NCBI GenBank assembly: GCA_946811185.2
Contig: OX328096.1
Span: forward strand, 71,299,345 to 71,363,344
DNA from: Hippopus hippopus
Taxonomy: Eukaryota > Mollusca > Bivalvia > Cardiida > Cardiidae
Reading direction: 5' to 3'
DNA length: 64,000 bases
The stretch's first letter is position 1, and every line of letters begins with the position of its first letter. A program made the translations under genes and the position numbers. Shown in pieces: positions 26,140-36,388 of the stretch. The notes beneath the pieces were generated by a model, which worked only from the letters and a program-made list of their open reading frames with translations, ran no database searches and was not told where the DNA came from.

Positions 26140-26168
26140 AAATATAACTTCAAGCAAGTTATATTTTT
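26138..26168. terminator. Hairpin between convergent genes
   Basis: Perfect 13-bp stem AAAAATATAACTT / AAGTTATATTTTT with loop CAAGC, overlapping the fibre stop codon. Placed between convergent genes, it could serve both strands. Confidence 0.65.
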
Positions 26169-26180
26169 CCACGCGTTGGG

Positions 26181-26202
26181 TGACTCGCCCGGCTCGTCCG
26201 GG
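26181..26202. repeat. CTCG hairpin in the convergent gap
   Basis: TGACTCG leader, stem CCCGG / CCGGG, loop CTCGT: the clearest single-unit example of the consensus. Confidence 0.85.
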
Positions 26203-26240
26203 TGTCTCAACCCTAGATCATCCTTCGTTCTTTTACATCT

Positions 26241-26666
26241 CTATTCTAGACTCGTAGGAGGATCCACTCTGTAAACCAATCGAAAAAACTTCTTAACCAT
26301 TTCTTCGGTTAAACGACCGTATAACTGTTTAAAACGATTGATAGTGTCGGCTCTCATCTTACCCGCCCCATCCAATGATTCAACTAGAGGCATAATCTCC
26401 TCTCTAGGTACCTTGCAATCGATCAAATGCCTTTCTATTTCGTCTATATCCCCGATATCTAATAACCCGGTAAACTTTTTAACCTTTTCATCAACTCGAA
26501 TGTTGGCAAAATCTTCAAACCAATCGATAGCAACGGCCACACCGTGAGCCATTTCCTCGTCCGAATCAGAGTCGTAGGTATGAGCTCGAGTGGTTACTTC
26601 AACTAACGGACGGATCACCTCTCGAGGTATGCCACATTCATCTAAGTACGCTTTTAGTTCATCCAT
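26241..26666 (-). CDS. Unknown protein with two repeated ~65-residue domains
   Basis: A 141-residue helical protein. Residues 1-68 and 76-135 repeat: DELKAYLDECGIPREVIRPL against DEIERHLIDCKVPREEIMPL, and later DEKVKKFTGLL against EEMVKKFFRLV. I recognise no family. It sits alone between the right TIR and the convergent hairpin, lacks the TATAAAATG start motif (its upstream is CTTTAGTATG), and may be expressed differently, for example early. The terminal position fits an accessory or host-interaction gene, which is speculation. Confidence 0.7.
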   Translation of the reverse strand: MDELKAYLDECGIPREVIRPLVEVTTRAHTYDSDSDEEMAHGVAVAIDWFEDFANIRVDEKVKKFTGLLDIGDIDEIERHLIDCKVPREEIMPLVESLDGAGKMRADTINRFKQLYGRLTEEMVKKFFRLVYRVDPPTSLE

Positions 26667-26715
26667 ACTAAAGACAATAGTTTCAAGGTAATTTAACGGT
26701 AGATTTCTTCAAAAA

Positions 26716-27121
26716 CGGGTTGGAGTTAAGTGGTCGAATTGGGTGGCGGGAGGGATTGAGGGTGGGTTGGACTTAAGTGGCCGAATTGGGTGGTGGCTCA
26801 GAATGCGATCGGGTCGGAGTTAGGTGGTCGAAATGGGTGGTGGGACGGATGGCCGAATCGATGGTAGGACGGACATGGAGGCAAGCCTCCAGGCGAGACA
26901 ATGCGATCGGGTTGGAGTTAGGCGGTCGAAATGGGTGGTAGGACGAATGGCCGAATCGATGGTGGCCCAGAATCCGCTAGGTGGTCGAAATGGATGGTAG
27001 GATGGATGGCCGAATCGATGGTAGGACGAATTGCGATCGGGTTGGAGTTAGGTGGTCGAAATGGGTGGTAGGACGAATGGCCGAATCGATGGTGAGCCAG
27101 AACCCGCTGTTTCTATCTACT
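26716..27121. repeat. Right terminal inverted repeat (406 bp)
   Basis: Reverse complement of 10971-11376 with about 11 substitutions and no indel, ending ...ATCTACT. It carries the same hairpin insert at 26876-26898. Confidence 0.95.
26876..26898. repeat. CTCG hairpin insert inside right TIR
   Basis: TGGAGGC-AA-GCCTCCA followed by GGCGAGAC, the mirror of 11194-11216. Confidence 0.75.
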
Positions 27122-27127
27122 ACTGCT
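27122..27127. repeat. Target-site duplication, right copy (ACTGCT)
   Basis: Identical to 10965-10970. The pre-insertion host sequence would read CAGACAGAC-ACTGCT-TCCCC. Confidence 0.95.
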
Positions 27128-27730
27128 TCCCCGCATCGACTCATATTATTATCAAAAACGAGGTTACCAATAATATCCATAATGGCGTCGAGAGATCACC
27201 GAGGACGCCTACAAAACAGTAAAACGGGGTGTTACGACGCGAAAATTGGATAAATATGTGATAGAAGAACTCGATTAGACTTGGAATTGAAAGTGCTACG
27301 AAGACCTTTTTTCACACTGAATAACTGCAACTCTGATTTCCACAATAAGCTGCGAAAGCTTGCGAACAGCCATGACTTCAAAACTGTAAAGCGAGTTTCC
27401 AAACTGTGATCAAAATGTTCGAGAGTTCCTTGTGTCCCGTTTGTTAAAAAAAAAAAAAAAAAAAAAAACACAGACAGAAGCGGAATGGAATGCCTCATTT
27501 CGCAGCCAACAGCAAACTGCTGGTTTAGGTAGGCATTTTTTTTTATTATTTTGTTTACAGACTATAATTTGATTAACCCCTTCCTATTTTTTTTTACTCG
27601 CCTGATTGCAGCTGTACGAATGAAATCTATACTGTTGCAATAAAGCTGTTTAGCAGAGCAGAACTGGAGAGGAGGAAATGCTCATGAGGAATGATTACTT
27701 TTTTTAATCAACAATGGTTCAAAAGTTATC
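27128..27730. other. Right host flank, no gene
   Basis: It contains a poly-A run of over 20 bases near 27446-27468. The ORFs are short and unsupported. Confidence 0.5.
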
Positions 27731-27734
27731 ATCT

Positions 27735-28560
27735 GCAGTGGGGTCAGGGATCCTTGGTCGGGTGAACAAAATTTTGAACTCGTCCATATTGAAAGCTTTT
27801 GCAGACAACAATATAAATGTGATTGAAAATTTTAAATTTGTTTGTGGAGGAACAGAAAACACAATGAGAAAAGAGAAAATTGCTGGTTACAAGCATTTTC
27901 TCCATTGCCCACAATGTTTTCAATTGTTTTTTTAGGATCATGAAAAGTCGGCATTGTCTGGTAAGAGAATATATTGTAATATTAATTATGTTAATTATTT
28001 ACAATACAAAGCCTGAGAGAGAAATTTTTTAAAAACATAGTGAGAAAATGTGCTGGAAATCAGCATTTTTCCCACAATGTTTTCAAAAATCATCTGATAT
28101 CTGTAGCGGATTTAAGCCTTTACCAGATGACAAAATTTTAGCCGTATCCAAGTTGAAAGCATTTGCAGACAACAATTTCAACCTGGCTCAAACGGTACAA
28201 TTTTTATTTGATAGGGTAGAAAACATTGTGGAAAAGGGAGAAAATGCTGGTTTTTTTTCTCCTTTCCCACAATGTCTTCAAAATGCTTCTTTCCCAGGGT
28301 TGTTAAAAGTTGGCAAGATGTGGTAAAGGGTAAAAAGTAGTCATAAATGTTGATTATGTTATATACATTTACATGCACAACACAGTCCCAAGTTTTAACG
28401 ACCCTGAGAAAAAACTTTTTACAAACATTGTGGGAATGGGAGAAAATGCTGGAATGCAGCATTTTCTCCTTTTCCAAGAATGTTTTCTACCCTATCAAGA
28501 AGTATTCTGCTATTTGAGCCATGTTTGAATTTTTGTCTGCAAATGGCTTAATTTCTTTCA
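27735..28560. repeat. Four hairpin MITE copies in a row
   Basis: Copies at about 27735-27960, 28015-28090 (short), 28110-28330 and 28375-28560. They share TTGAAAGC(A/T)TTTGCAGAC, AGAAAATGCTGG / CAGCATTTTC and TTACCA-type ends. The third is missing one arm of the core. Confidence 0.75.
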
Positions 28561-28860
28561 GTATAGTTTATTGGCGTTTAATGCCATTGTAACAGCTTAG
28601 ACCATAATTATGATAGTGGCCAGTGCACCTATCCATGCATTTCTTGGCTGTCTTTCTCAAGCACTGACACAACTTTCCTTCCAAACCAGGATAATATTTT
28701 ACAACTTTCTTTCCAAACCAGAATACTATCTCACACGCATCAAAGGTCAGAGGCGATAAATCGCACAAAAGAAAGTTTGCCGCTACAGGGTATTGAAGCC
28801 GCAACCACAAGTTCACAGGTCAGATATGCTACCCACTGTGCTACCAGTGTTTCAGTTTGG
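28560..28860 (-). mobile_element. SINE, minus orientation
   Basis: On the plus strand it starts GGCGTTTAATGCCATTGTAA (tail side), has CAGTGCACCTATCCATGCAT, and ends with a tRNA-like head (CTACCCACTGTGCTACCAG). It carries a small internal duplication (CTTTCCTTCCAAACCAG). Confidence 0.65.
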
Positions 28861-28984
28861 ACAAGAAAAAGCAATACTTGAATACATTCCAAACAAGGCA
28901 GATGTTGCAGATTCGTAAGAGAAAAAGCTGCTTTGGATGTCTTTGAGAAAGAAATAAGGTCCATCAGTGATTCTCCTCTACTTA

Positions 28985-29200
28985 CTTGGTCTTTTACCTG
29001 ACAACAAAAGTATTGACACTTCCAAATTGAAAGCATTTGCAGACGACAAAATTGACTGTTGCTGAAAAAATCAGATTTATCTTTGAAAAGGTAGAAAATG
29101 TGGGAAAAGGAGAGAATCCTGGTACCCAGCATTTTCTTCTCTCTCCAAAATGTTTTCAAAAGCCTTCTTCTTAGGGATTAATTAGTAAATGGTTAAATGG
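28985..29200. repeat. Hairpin MITE copy (CTGG family)
   Basis: It has ATTGAAAGCATTTGCAGACG, core GAATCCTGGTACCCAGCAT, then AAAGCCTTCTTCTTAGGGAT. Confidence 0.7.
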
Positions 29201-29439
29201 AGCGAAAAAGTTTGCAGATCAAAGTTCGATATGTGAAAAAATTTCTAGAAAATGCTCTCATTGGGTGAAAACGCTTTTTAAAATAGACTGTGTGGTAAAT
29301 TTGCCAGCAAATAGGCAGGAGACCGTGAAAGAAACATGTCTATATATTTTTTCCCATCACAAATTTCTACTCATTCATTTGTTGTCAAAAAAGTTTGTCA
29401 AAAGCCAGAATACTCAGCTATACCAAAAGTAGTCTAATT

Positions 29440-29600
29440 ACTTCTCTGTTATCTTGCGGGGCTACAACTAATAGAATTTTGTGGGTTAAACAAATTTGAA
29501 TCTCTTTGCAGAGGAAAATTTCTTCTCTGTTATCTTCAGAGCTACAACTCAGAATTTTGTGGGTTAAACAAAATTGATTCTCTTTGCAGAGGAAAATTAC
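29440..29600. repeat. Tandem duplication, 2 x about 77 bp
   Basis: Both copies read CTTCTCTGTTATCTT, GCTACAACT, AGAATTTTGTGGGTTAAAC, CTCTTTGCAGAGGAAAATT. Confidence 0.75.
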
Positions 29601-30071
29601 ATGGCATTAGGGGTATCTCACTTTTATCCCTTATAAGGAAAAGTTTGATGACTTTGCCCCAAAGAAATTTTTAGACGTCTTTAGTAGATTGCTTTTAAAC
29701 AGGTTGTGGGAAAAGGAGAAAGTGTTAATAACAAAGAATTTCCCTTTTGCCCATCACATTTCCCACTTAATCAGAAAATTTAAATCATCATTGATTTTGA
29801 ATAAAGATTCTGTTTTGAAAAAAATCAGCTTTTTCTTTATTCCTACATCTCCCATTTTTTCCAAAAGAAAATGTTGCTGTTTAATGACAAGTATATTCTT
29901 TTTTTTTTTTGCAGTGGCATGGTTAGCGTAGAGGCAAAAGAAGCATCCCTGCAGATGATTCAAATGCAAGGAGAGGAGGGACTCAGAGCTATGTTAAATG
30001 AAAGTTCTGAGGGATTATGACATACTATTATCATTTGTAAAAGATCATCATACTGAAACTTGTGCAATATT
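29601..30071. other. No gene; decayed MITE
   Basis: A worn hairpin MITE lies around 29680-29770 (GTTGTGGGAAAAGGAGAAAG). Nothing else is supportable. Confidence 0.45.
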
Positions 30072-30336
30072 TGAGCCATGCTCGGGCGAAAGGTGGCTTA
30101 ATGTATCTCCGTAATGAATGATACCAAGCAAGTCATCACATTATTATGGACCCAAACGATACATTTTGTCTAACAATGGACAGAATCATGAAGCCAACTG
30201 GTCCCTTCACACGCAGAAAATCGACCAATAGCAAAAACTTTTGACCCAGGTCAGCCTGTGTAGACTGCAAAGGCTGACCTGGGTCGATACTCTCTGCAGA
30301 TACATTAAGCCCTCTTTTCACAGAGCATGGCTCATT
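30072..30336. repeat. GAGCCATGCTC-family MITE, well preserved
   Basis: It has terminal inverted repeats GAGCCATGCTC / GAGCATGGCTC and an inner hairpin GACCCAGGTCAGCCTGTG / GGCTGACCTGGGTC. It is about 265 bp long. Confidence 0.8.
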
Positions 30337-31139
30337 TATATTAGACCAATCTTCAGGATGCGAACAGTGGTGACTGATATAATTCAAGTTTGACTAGTCT
30401 AAATAGCACAATGGTGGCATGTTCTTTCTTCTATTATGTAGTAATTGTAATGGTATACTGCACATATAAACTAGAATGCAATCACTGTACTCAAATTCCT
30501 GAATGTCTTTTGCCTTTATCAAAGAAATTTGGACTATCTCTTATACAAGGGCTAAAACTCTTCTAGTGAAACTTAAAATTGATCAAGAAAAATAGAAAAG
30601 ATGTCTTTGAAAATTCATGTAGAAATGCAAATTTGTTTCATGTATAAAGAATCCATTGCAGTATACTTTGAATCTTGTGTGGTACAAAATCAGAGTTGAA
30701 AAGCTACAAAAGCAAGGGGCAATAACTTTGTCAATGACACGATAATGATGACAAAATCGTGTTGTACACACATTTATACAATGGTTCAAACATGTGTGAA
30801 ATTTCAAGCACGGTTGGGCGGTCGAAACCAGGGGCGGTTTTAAGCGGTTAAAACCGCCCCGGTCAGTACTCCAGAAGTGGTCAATACTGGTCAATAGTGG
30901 TCGATTGAAATATTTGTAGTGGTCATTTGGAAATTCTGACGGGCAGATGAGTTTTTTAAGAGGACAGTTATGCTATTTAGTGGATGATTTATTGTGGAGA
31001 TGTTTTTTGTTTTCATATTGGTTAAATTCATCAATATGTGAGACTTGACTTGAGTGAAAAAAATGTTTTATCCTTTCAAAGGGTACTCATCAACTGGCTT
31101 TTGCCAGTTTTCCATAACTGTGTAGAAGTTCCGAATAAG
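30337..31139. other. No gene seen
   Basis: Apart from the hairpin at 30831-30860, this is AT-rich DNA without a supportable ORF. Confidence 0.45.
30831..30860. repeat. Perfect 13-bp GC hairpin
   Basis: GGGGCGGTTTTAA / TTAAAACCGCCCC with loop GCGG, followed by repeated AGTGGTCAATA words (30870-30925). Confidence 0.75.
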
Positions 31140-32680
31140 GTCTCTAGGTTTCACTTTTATACGCCCGTGGAAGACGGGACGTATTATGGGATCACCCATG
31201 GCATACGGGCGGGCAGGCGGGCGTCCGGGCAGGCGTCCAGTTCTTTGTCCGGACCATAACTTCGTCATCTCCAGTCCGATTGACTTGAAACTTGGCATTT
31301 GTGTTTGTTGCAATAATACAGAGTGCATTGCGAAAGAACCATAACTCTACCTCGTGTTGTCTTCGAGTTATTTCCCTTTGATCGTCATTTTTACAGCATT
31401 TTATGCTTGTCAGGAATATAACTTTGTCATCTCTGGTCTGATCATCTTCAAATTTGGTATGCATGATTGTTGAAAAATTACAGAGTGCAGTGCACAAAAG
31501 ACCATAACTCTTCCTAGCACGAATTTTGAATAATTCCCGCTGTGATCTTCATTTTTATAGCATTTTTTGCTTGTCCGGAGCATAACTTTGTCATCTTAAG
31601 TAGGAATGACTTGAAATATGGTATGCTTATTTGTTGCAATATTTGGAAGTGCAGTACGCGAGAATTGTAACTCTACCTTATTTCTCTTTGATAGTCATTT
31701 TTACAGCATTTTCTGCTTGTCCGGAATAGAACATTGTCATCTCTAGTCTGATCATCTTCAAATTTGGTATGCATGATTGTTGAAAAATTACGGAGTGCGG
31801 TGCACAAGAACCATAACTCTTCCTAGCACGAATTTTGAGTTATTTTCCCTTTTATAGCATTTCTTGCTTGTCCGGAACAAAACTTTGTCATCTGAAGTAT
31901 GAATGACTTGAACATGGTATGCTTATTTGTTGGAATATTTGGAAGTGGAGTGCGCAGGAATTGTAACTCTACCTTGTAGTGTCTTTGAGTTATTTCCCTT
32001 TGATCATCATTTTTACAGCATTTAGTGCTTTTCCGGAATATAACTTTGTCATCTCAAGTCAGAACGACTTCAAACTTGGTATGCATGTTTGTTGCAATAT
32101 TACGGAGCACAGTGCGCAAGAACAACAAGTCTACCTAGAGCGGATTTTGAGTAATTCCACTTTGATCTTCATTTTTACAGTATTTCTTGCTTGTCCAGAA
32201 CGGAACTTTGTCACCTCAAGTCAAATTGACTTGAGACTTGGTAAACATGTTTGTTGCAGTTACGAAAAGTGCAATGCACTGGAGCCGTAACCTTACCTAA
32301 TGCCTTTTTGGAATTATTCCCTATTCAATTTTTTTTTTTACAGTTTTTCATGCTTCTCTACAACATAACTCTGTATTTTCATGTTGGAATGACCTGAAAC
32401 TTTATATGCATGTTTATTGCAATTATAGTGCGCAGGAACTGTAACTATCTGCAGTGCACAGGAACTGTAACTATCTAGTCCGGTTTTGGAGTTATTTCCC
32501 TTTGTTTAACTTGGTTAGAGCTAACTACAACATGTGTCCTTAATATTACAGGAGACATTCACGCCTATTTCAATCACTTACATGATTTCTGCTGCACTAC
32601 TATTTTCCTCTAGTTGCCCTTTATGATTATTATCCCCCCTCGACAACTGGCGGTGGGACGGGTGTATCTTGCGAAAATTT
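31140..32680. repeat. Large degenerate tandem array, ~150-170 bp monomers
   Basis: About eight monomers share GAGTTATTTCCCTTTGATC, ATTTTTACAGCATTT, CTTGTCCGGAA, ATAACTTTGTCATCT, GACTTGAAACTTGGTATGC and GCAATA. A head segment carries CCCGTGGAAGACGGGACG (about 31160-31180) and repeated CGGGCAGGCGGGCG; the tail has GGTGGGACGGGTGT (about 32650). ORFs inside are fortuitous. Confidence 0.75.
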
Positions 32681-33985
32681 TCTGCTCTTGTTGACACCTT
32701 GAGTAACTGTTTATTAATTTGATTGCATATAAGTCAGTATTTCACACTTTAGGAATAAAGCCTGGTGTCAAGTATCATATAGGGAAACGTGATTGGTCAC
32801 ACTGGTAATTAGATTTAAGCCACACCCACTGGGGTAGAAAGGGGCAACTTTTACATCTTTAAATGTGTTTTGGCAGCAATTTATAAAGGTGTAGGAAGAC
32901 AACGTATACTTCAAAGACATTAATATATACATGTATTAACAGACCACATAAAAAACAATTAACTGGATTTGTACTTCAATGAAAGGTAAAAGTATTGTGG
33001 GAAAGGGATTATTTTCTCCTTTTCCTACAATGCTTCATAAAGTGTATTCCCTCGGGATCGAAAGAGCAAGGAATCGTTTATAAAAGTTTTAACATATATC
33101 AACAATAACATTATCGCCTCTACCACTTCTAAACGGTGAATTCACTGTTTCATCCCGAGTTCGACCCATGTGATATGGGATATTCTGTGTTTCTTTAAAA
33201 CTTATTGCAATTCCAAGGTTGTAGCAGCTATAATTTCTCTCAATGTTCAGCATAAACATACCTTTTTGTACAAGGGGCCTGAGAACACTTGAAGTTGTGA
33301 AAATAGACGTGTACAGAATGATAAATTTGTGTTACGCCATCTCCAATCTTGAAGATAAAAGCAGCATGCTTCGAAAATAGCCTGTGCATATTTTGTGATT
33401 GGACAGATTTAGTGCTGAGTTGGAACAGGAGTTTTCTTCTGTAAAACGTGTTTTTCTAATAACGATTCCAAAATTAGCAAATATGTCTGTATCCAACCCA
33501 CCTCAAGACAACTTTAAAAGTGGCAAACCAGTCCATCTATAAGCCAAAAATATGTCCGATGTCAAAACTTAACTCTATAGGGACCCATGTTCAGCCATAA
33601 ATCTGAAGTAGGAAAATCCCTGAATATTAGACACGGTATCTACAATCTTTATTGACATGAAGTCATCCCTTACCTATTGAGAAAATTTGCACTCTTTGTT
33701 TAATCTGATTTTGATTTCACTGTAAAAAGACGCTTCAAAACAAACTCGGTTTTTTAATTGGTTTATCGTATTTTTTGTAACGTGAAATGTAAATTTTGTT
33801 ATGAATTAATTAAAAATGATGGGTTTTAAGATCAAGATTTTTGAATTTTTTTACCATTCATTATTAATACGGTGGGGCCTAAATTGAGACCCCAAGAGTG
33901 TTTAAAGGCCTATAGCTGCCACAAGTAAACAATGCAGGTGTTGAAATGCTTTGAAAGTACTTTGAACATGACAGTTATTGTACCG
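32681..33985. other. No gene; one truncated MITE
   Basis: A hairpin MITE lacking its core lies at about 32985-33065 (GTGGGAAAGGG, TTTTCTCCTTTTCCTAC). The rest has no supportable feature. Confidence 0.45.
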
Positions 33986-33989
33986 TCTG

Positions 33990-34135
33990 TCGAAGTGTTA
34001 GTTGCTGGTAGAAAAAAGGAATGTTTAAACTGAATTCAAAGTTGCCAGGTCGCTCTATCTTGCGTTTACTTTTTACGTGATCTAAAAAAAAACAAAACTC
34101 TGCCAGCAACTAACACTTAGACCGACCATACTATA
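33990..34135. repeat. Inverted repeat (AGTGTTAGTTGCTGG)
   Basis: AGTGTTAGTTGCTGGTAGA on the left and TCTGCCAGCAACTAACACTT on the right, about 95 bp apart: the ends of a small MITE-like element. A second inverted pair (CATCGAGTCTGGATT / AATCCAGATTCGATG) lies at about 34247-34318. Confidence 0.6.
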
Positions 34136-34431
34136 ACGGATTCAGATTCTTTTTATGCAGCTTCATGCAAATTCTACTATTTGATAATGTCTTTCCTATG
34201 GTTGGTTTGAAAACGACAAAACAGCTTGTAAACGTGTTACTGAGCATCCATCGAGTCTGGATTTAAATAGATGTTTAAATATGACTTTCTACTCGTTTCT
34301 GCAATCCAGATTCGATGGTTGTTCAGAACCACGTATGATGTTATATAAGAAAGACCTCAGCGAATTGTGACATCTGCATGCAGCTGCATAATGAGAATCT
34401 GCAACTAACCTCAAATGGTCTCAAAAACAAA

Positions 34432-34809
34432 CTACAACTGCCTTTCAGGGTAAACCGATACAAAAACTTGTGTCCGTGTCCCTCCGTCCCTAATGTTGTC
34501 TGTTCTTACCACTCGCCTTTGGACCGCATATTCCTTGTTATCACCCGGAAAAGCTGAAACCAAACTCTGCACCCTTCTCCCTCCGTCCCAGTTGCTGTCT
34601 GTTATTACCAATCTTCTATGGTCTGCATATTCCTTGTTATCGCCTCGGCAGCTTGCACATGAAGTTTGCCTGCAGAAGGACCAGCTCATCAAAAAGTTTA
34701 AGTCACCAGAAATGTCATTTATTGTGTTAAGTGTTAGGGACGCATTCCAGGTTTGCATCCATTGCACTTGGAAGGAAAACAAAAAGCATACGAGAAGGCT
34801 ACTTATCAT
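34432..34809 (-). CDS. Doubtful ORF over a 2-copy repeat
   Basis: A 125-codon ORF whose C-terminal part repeats in frame (GDNKEYADHRRLVITD / GDNKEYAVQRRVVRTD, then DGGRRVQSLVS / DGGTRTQVFVS). The N-terminus is hydrophobic (MISSLLVCFLFSFQVQ) and could pass as a signal peptide. No family is recognised. Both repeat copies staying open in one frame is the only argument for a real exon. Confidence 0.25.
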   Translation of the reverse strand: MISSLLVCFLFSFQVQWMQTWNASLTLNTINDISGDLNFLMSWSFCRQTSCASCRGDNKEYADHRRLVITDSNWDGGRRVQSLVSAFPGDNKEYAVQRRVVRTDNIRDGGTRTQVFVSVYPERQL

Positions 34810-34840
34810 AGTTCACTTTTTACATAAGTTGGATCACTAG

Positions 34841-36010
34841 CTGGAGATAACCGTTTCGAACTAGGTCTTCGGGAACGTCACGTGATAACATTGCAATCTA
34901 ATTAGTGCTATGACGTAGTACACAAGACTTTTATTTACACTTCTAATATTATGGCATCGGAGAGTAAGATTGCTCATTCTGAACCTGTTTTCTTATTTCG
35001 ATGTAATAAAGTCTTCCTGTTTTGAACGAATAAGCGACGGTCAACCTGTGTTGTCGTTTCTTTTTACAATTTCAATAAACTTAGTTTTTCAAGCCTAGAA
35101 TGGGGACAAAGTGATCAAGTGAATGAAGGTTTTGTTTCGACGCATTTAATTATCACGTGGTATTTACGTCACTACTACGTCACTGCGGAGATTTACGACG
35201 AAAAGTAGGCTAATCTTCGGCGATCATCGATGTCAAAAACAGATAATGCGACATAGTAGGATCTGTTCTAGTTTCAAAATTCTTTTTTCTGACATTGACT
35301 GGAACTTTTACGAACTGCACCTTTACATATCGTTAAAGTCATAATAACCGCCATGTTTTTACGTGGTAAAAATGAAATTTACTTTATTTTATGAACAGCT
35401 TTTTTTTACATTTGGACTTTAATGTGACTTTAAGTCTTTAGCAGGCAAAAAAGGAGGTTTTGTGTGTGTGTGGGGTTGGTATGTGTGTAAAAAAGCTTTC
35501 CTTTATGTGAAGCGGACAATCTCTATGCAATTGTTACCATCGTTTTGAACAGATCGAGCGCTTTATGTCAATGTTTTAAAAAGTTGAATAAAGAAATAAA
35601 TTGAAAACGTCCTTAAACTCGATAAAACTGATAATCTGAGCAAGATTTCGTTTGTGCTGTACTAAAATCATCGAAGATAAGCAAAGGATCTAAAAGAGTA
35701 CAAGATTTTACAGCTTTGTCGGTTGCAGTCTGGGGATGTTATGACAAGAACAAACGTTTAGTGTGTGCAAGGTTGGCCCGGACCGAGGATATGTAAAGTA
35801 CAAAGCCGGACTTTAACGGCAATTCTAACATGACACGTGAATTCGGCTCTATAAACACAGTGCATCGAAAGCGTGGTAAAATCTACGTCATTCTATAAAA
35901 AGTAGGTCGCGCACGTGGCTGTTAAATTTTACGCCCTCCGCTATTTATCAATGAAAGTCACGTGACGCAAACAAATCGTAGTACGTCGTCTGCAAATAGT
36001 TTCCGCTACA
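34841..36010. other. Upstream region of a possible gene, nothing certain
   Basis: No ORF or repeat boundary is supportable. E-box-like CACGTG words occur at about 34878, 35153, 35912 and 35958, and short GT runs near 35460-35490. Confidence 0.4.
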
Positions 36011-36388
36011 ATGGATCGCAAAAATCTTCCGTACATGCCGAAAATCGGCGCCCGTTGCTCTGTCCGAGGGGAAACTGGCCACTGGAGAGTAGTAAACTAT
36101 GTCCACGAAGGCATTGTTGAGAAGTGCGCCCTACAGTCTTTTGAGACTGGGCAGATTGTTAGGAAATACAACTTTGAAGTCACGGAAATTTCATCTAGTT
36201 CATATGATGATGTTAATCTTATTTTGGATGAGCTAGCTTCTATGACGCCTGAAGAGATGGACAGATTGTTCAATGAGTCCTTTGAAACTGACACTATCCT
36301 AGGGGAATCTCTTCCTCCTCACTCCCAAATTAACTGCCTGAAGTGGAGACAAAAGAACGCTTTAAATCATGCACTATGGAGGATGTAA
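36011..36388 (+). CDS. Possible first exon of the recombinase-like gene
   Basis: The frame opens at an ATG in good context (ACAATGG) and reads a non-repetitive protein (MDRKNLPYMPKIGARCSVRG, then ELASMTPEEMDRLFNES). The middle resembles short negatively charged N-terminal exons seen in front of Crypton-type recombinase ORFs in invertebrates, but I cannot name a family. A possible donor GAT|GTAAAT lies at 36384-36385. Its phase does not join directly to the exon at 37995, so at least one more exon would be needed. Confidence 0.45.
   Translation: MDRKNLPYMPKIGARCSVRGETGHWRVVNYVHEGIVEKCALQSFETGQIVRKYNFEVTEISSSSYDDVNLILDELASMTPEEMDRLFNESFETDTILGESLPPHSQINCLKWRQKNALNHALWRM

Larger units (their letters stand above)
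10971..27121. mobile_element. Maverick/Polinton (adintovirus-type) endogenous virus, complete ends
   Basis: A 16,151-bp element bounded by 406-bp TIRs starting 5'-AGTAGATAG and by a 6-bp TSD. It carries the family's core set: protein-primed-type DNA polymerase B, retroviral-type integrase with a chromodomain, adenain-type protease, FtsK/HerA-type packaging ATPase, major capsid and penton proteins. It also has adintovirus-type extras (PLA2, pVI-like and pX-like proteins, a fibre-like protein). Genes are packed with 3-100 bp gaps, unlike the surrounding repeat-rich host DNA. The frameshifted PolB, the ACG start and the shortened integrase suggest a damaged copy, but TIR identity near 97% and the perfect TSD suggest it is not very old. 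Confidence 0.96.

Noticed and set aside
31038..32290. ORFs of 73-103 codons
   Set aside because: They lie in the degenerate ~170-bp repeat array and differ between monomers by stops.
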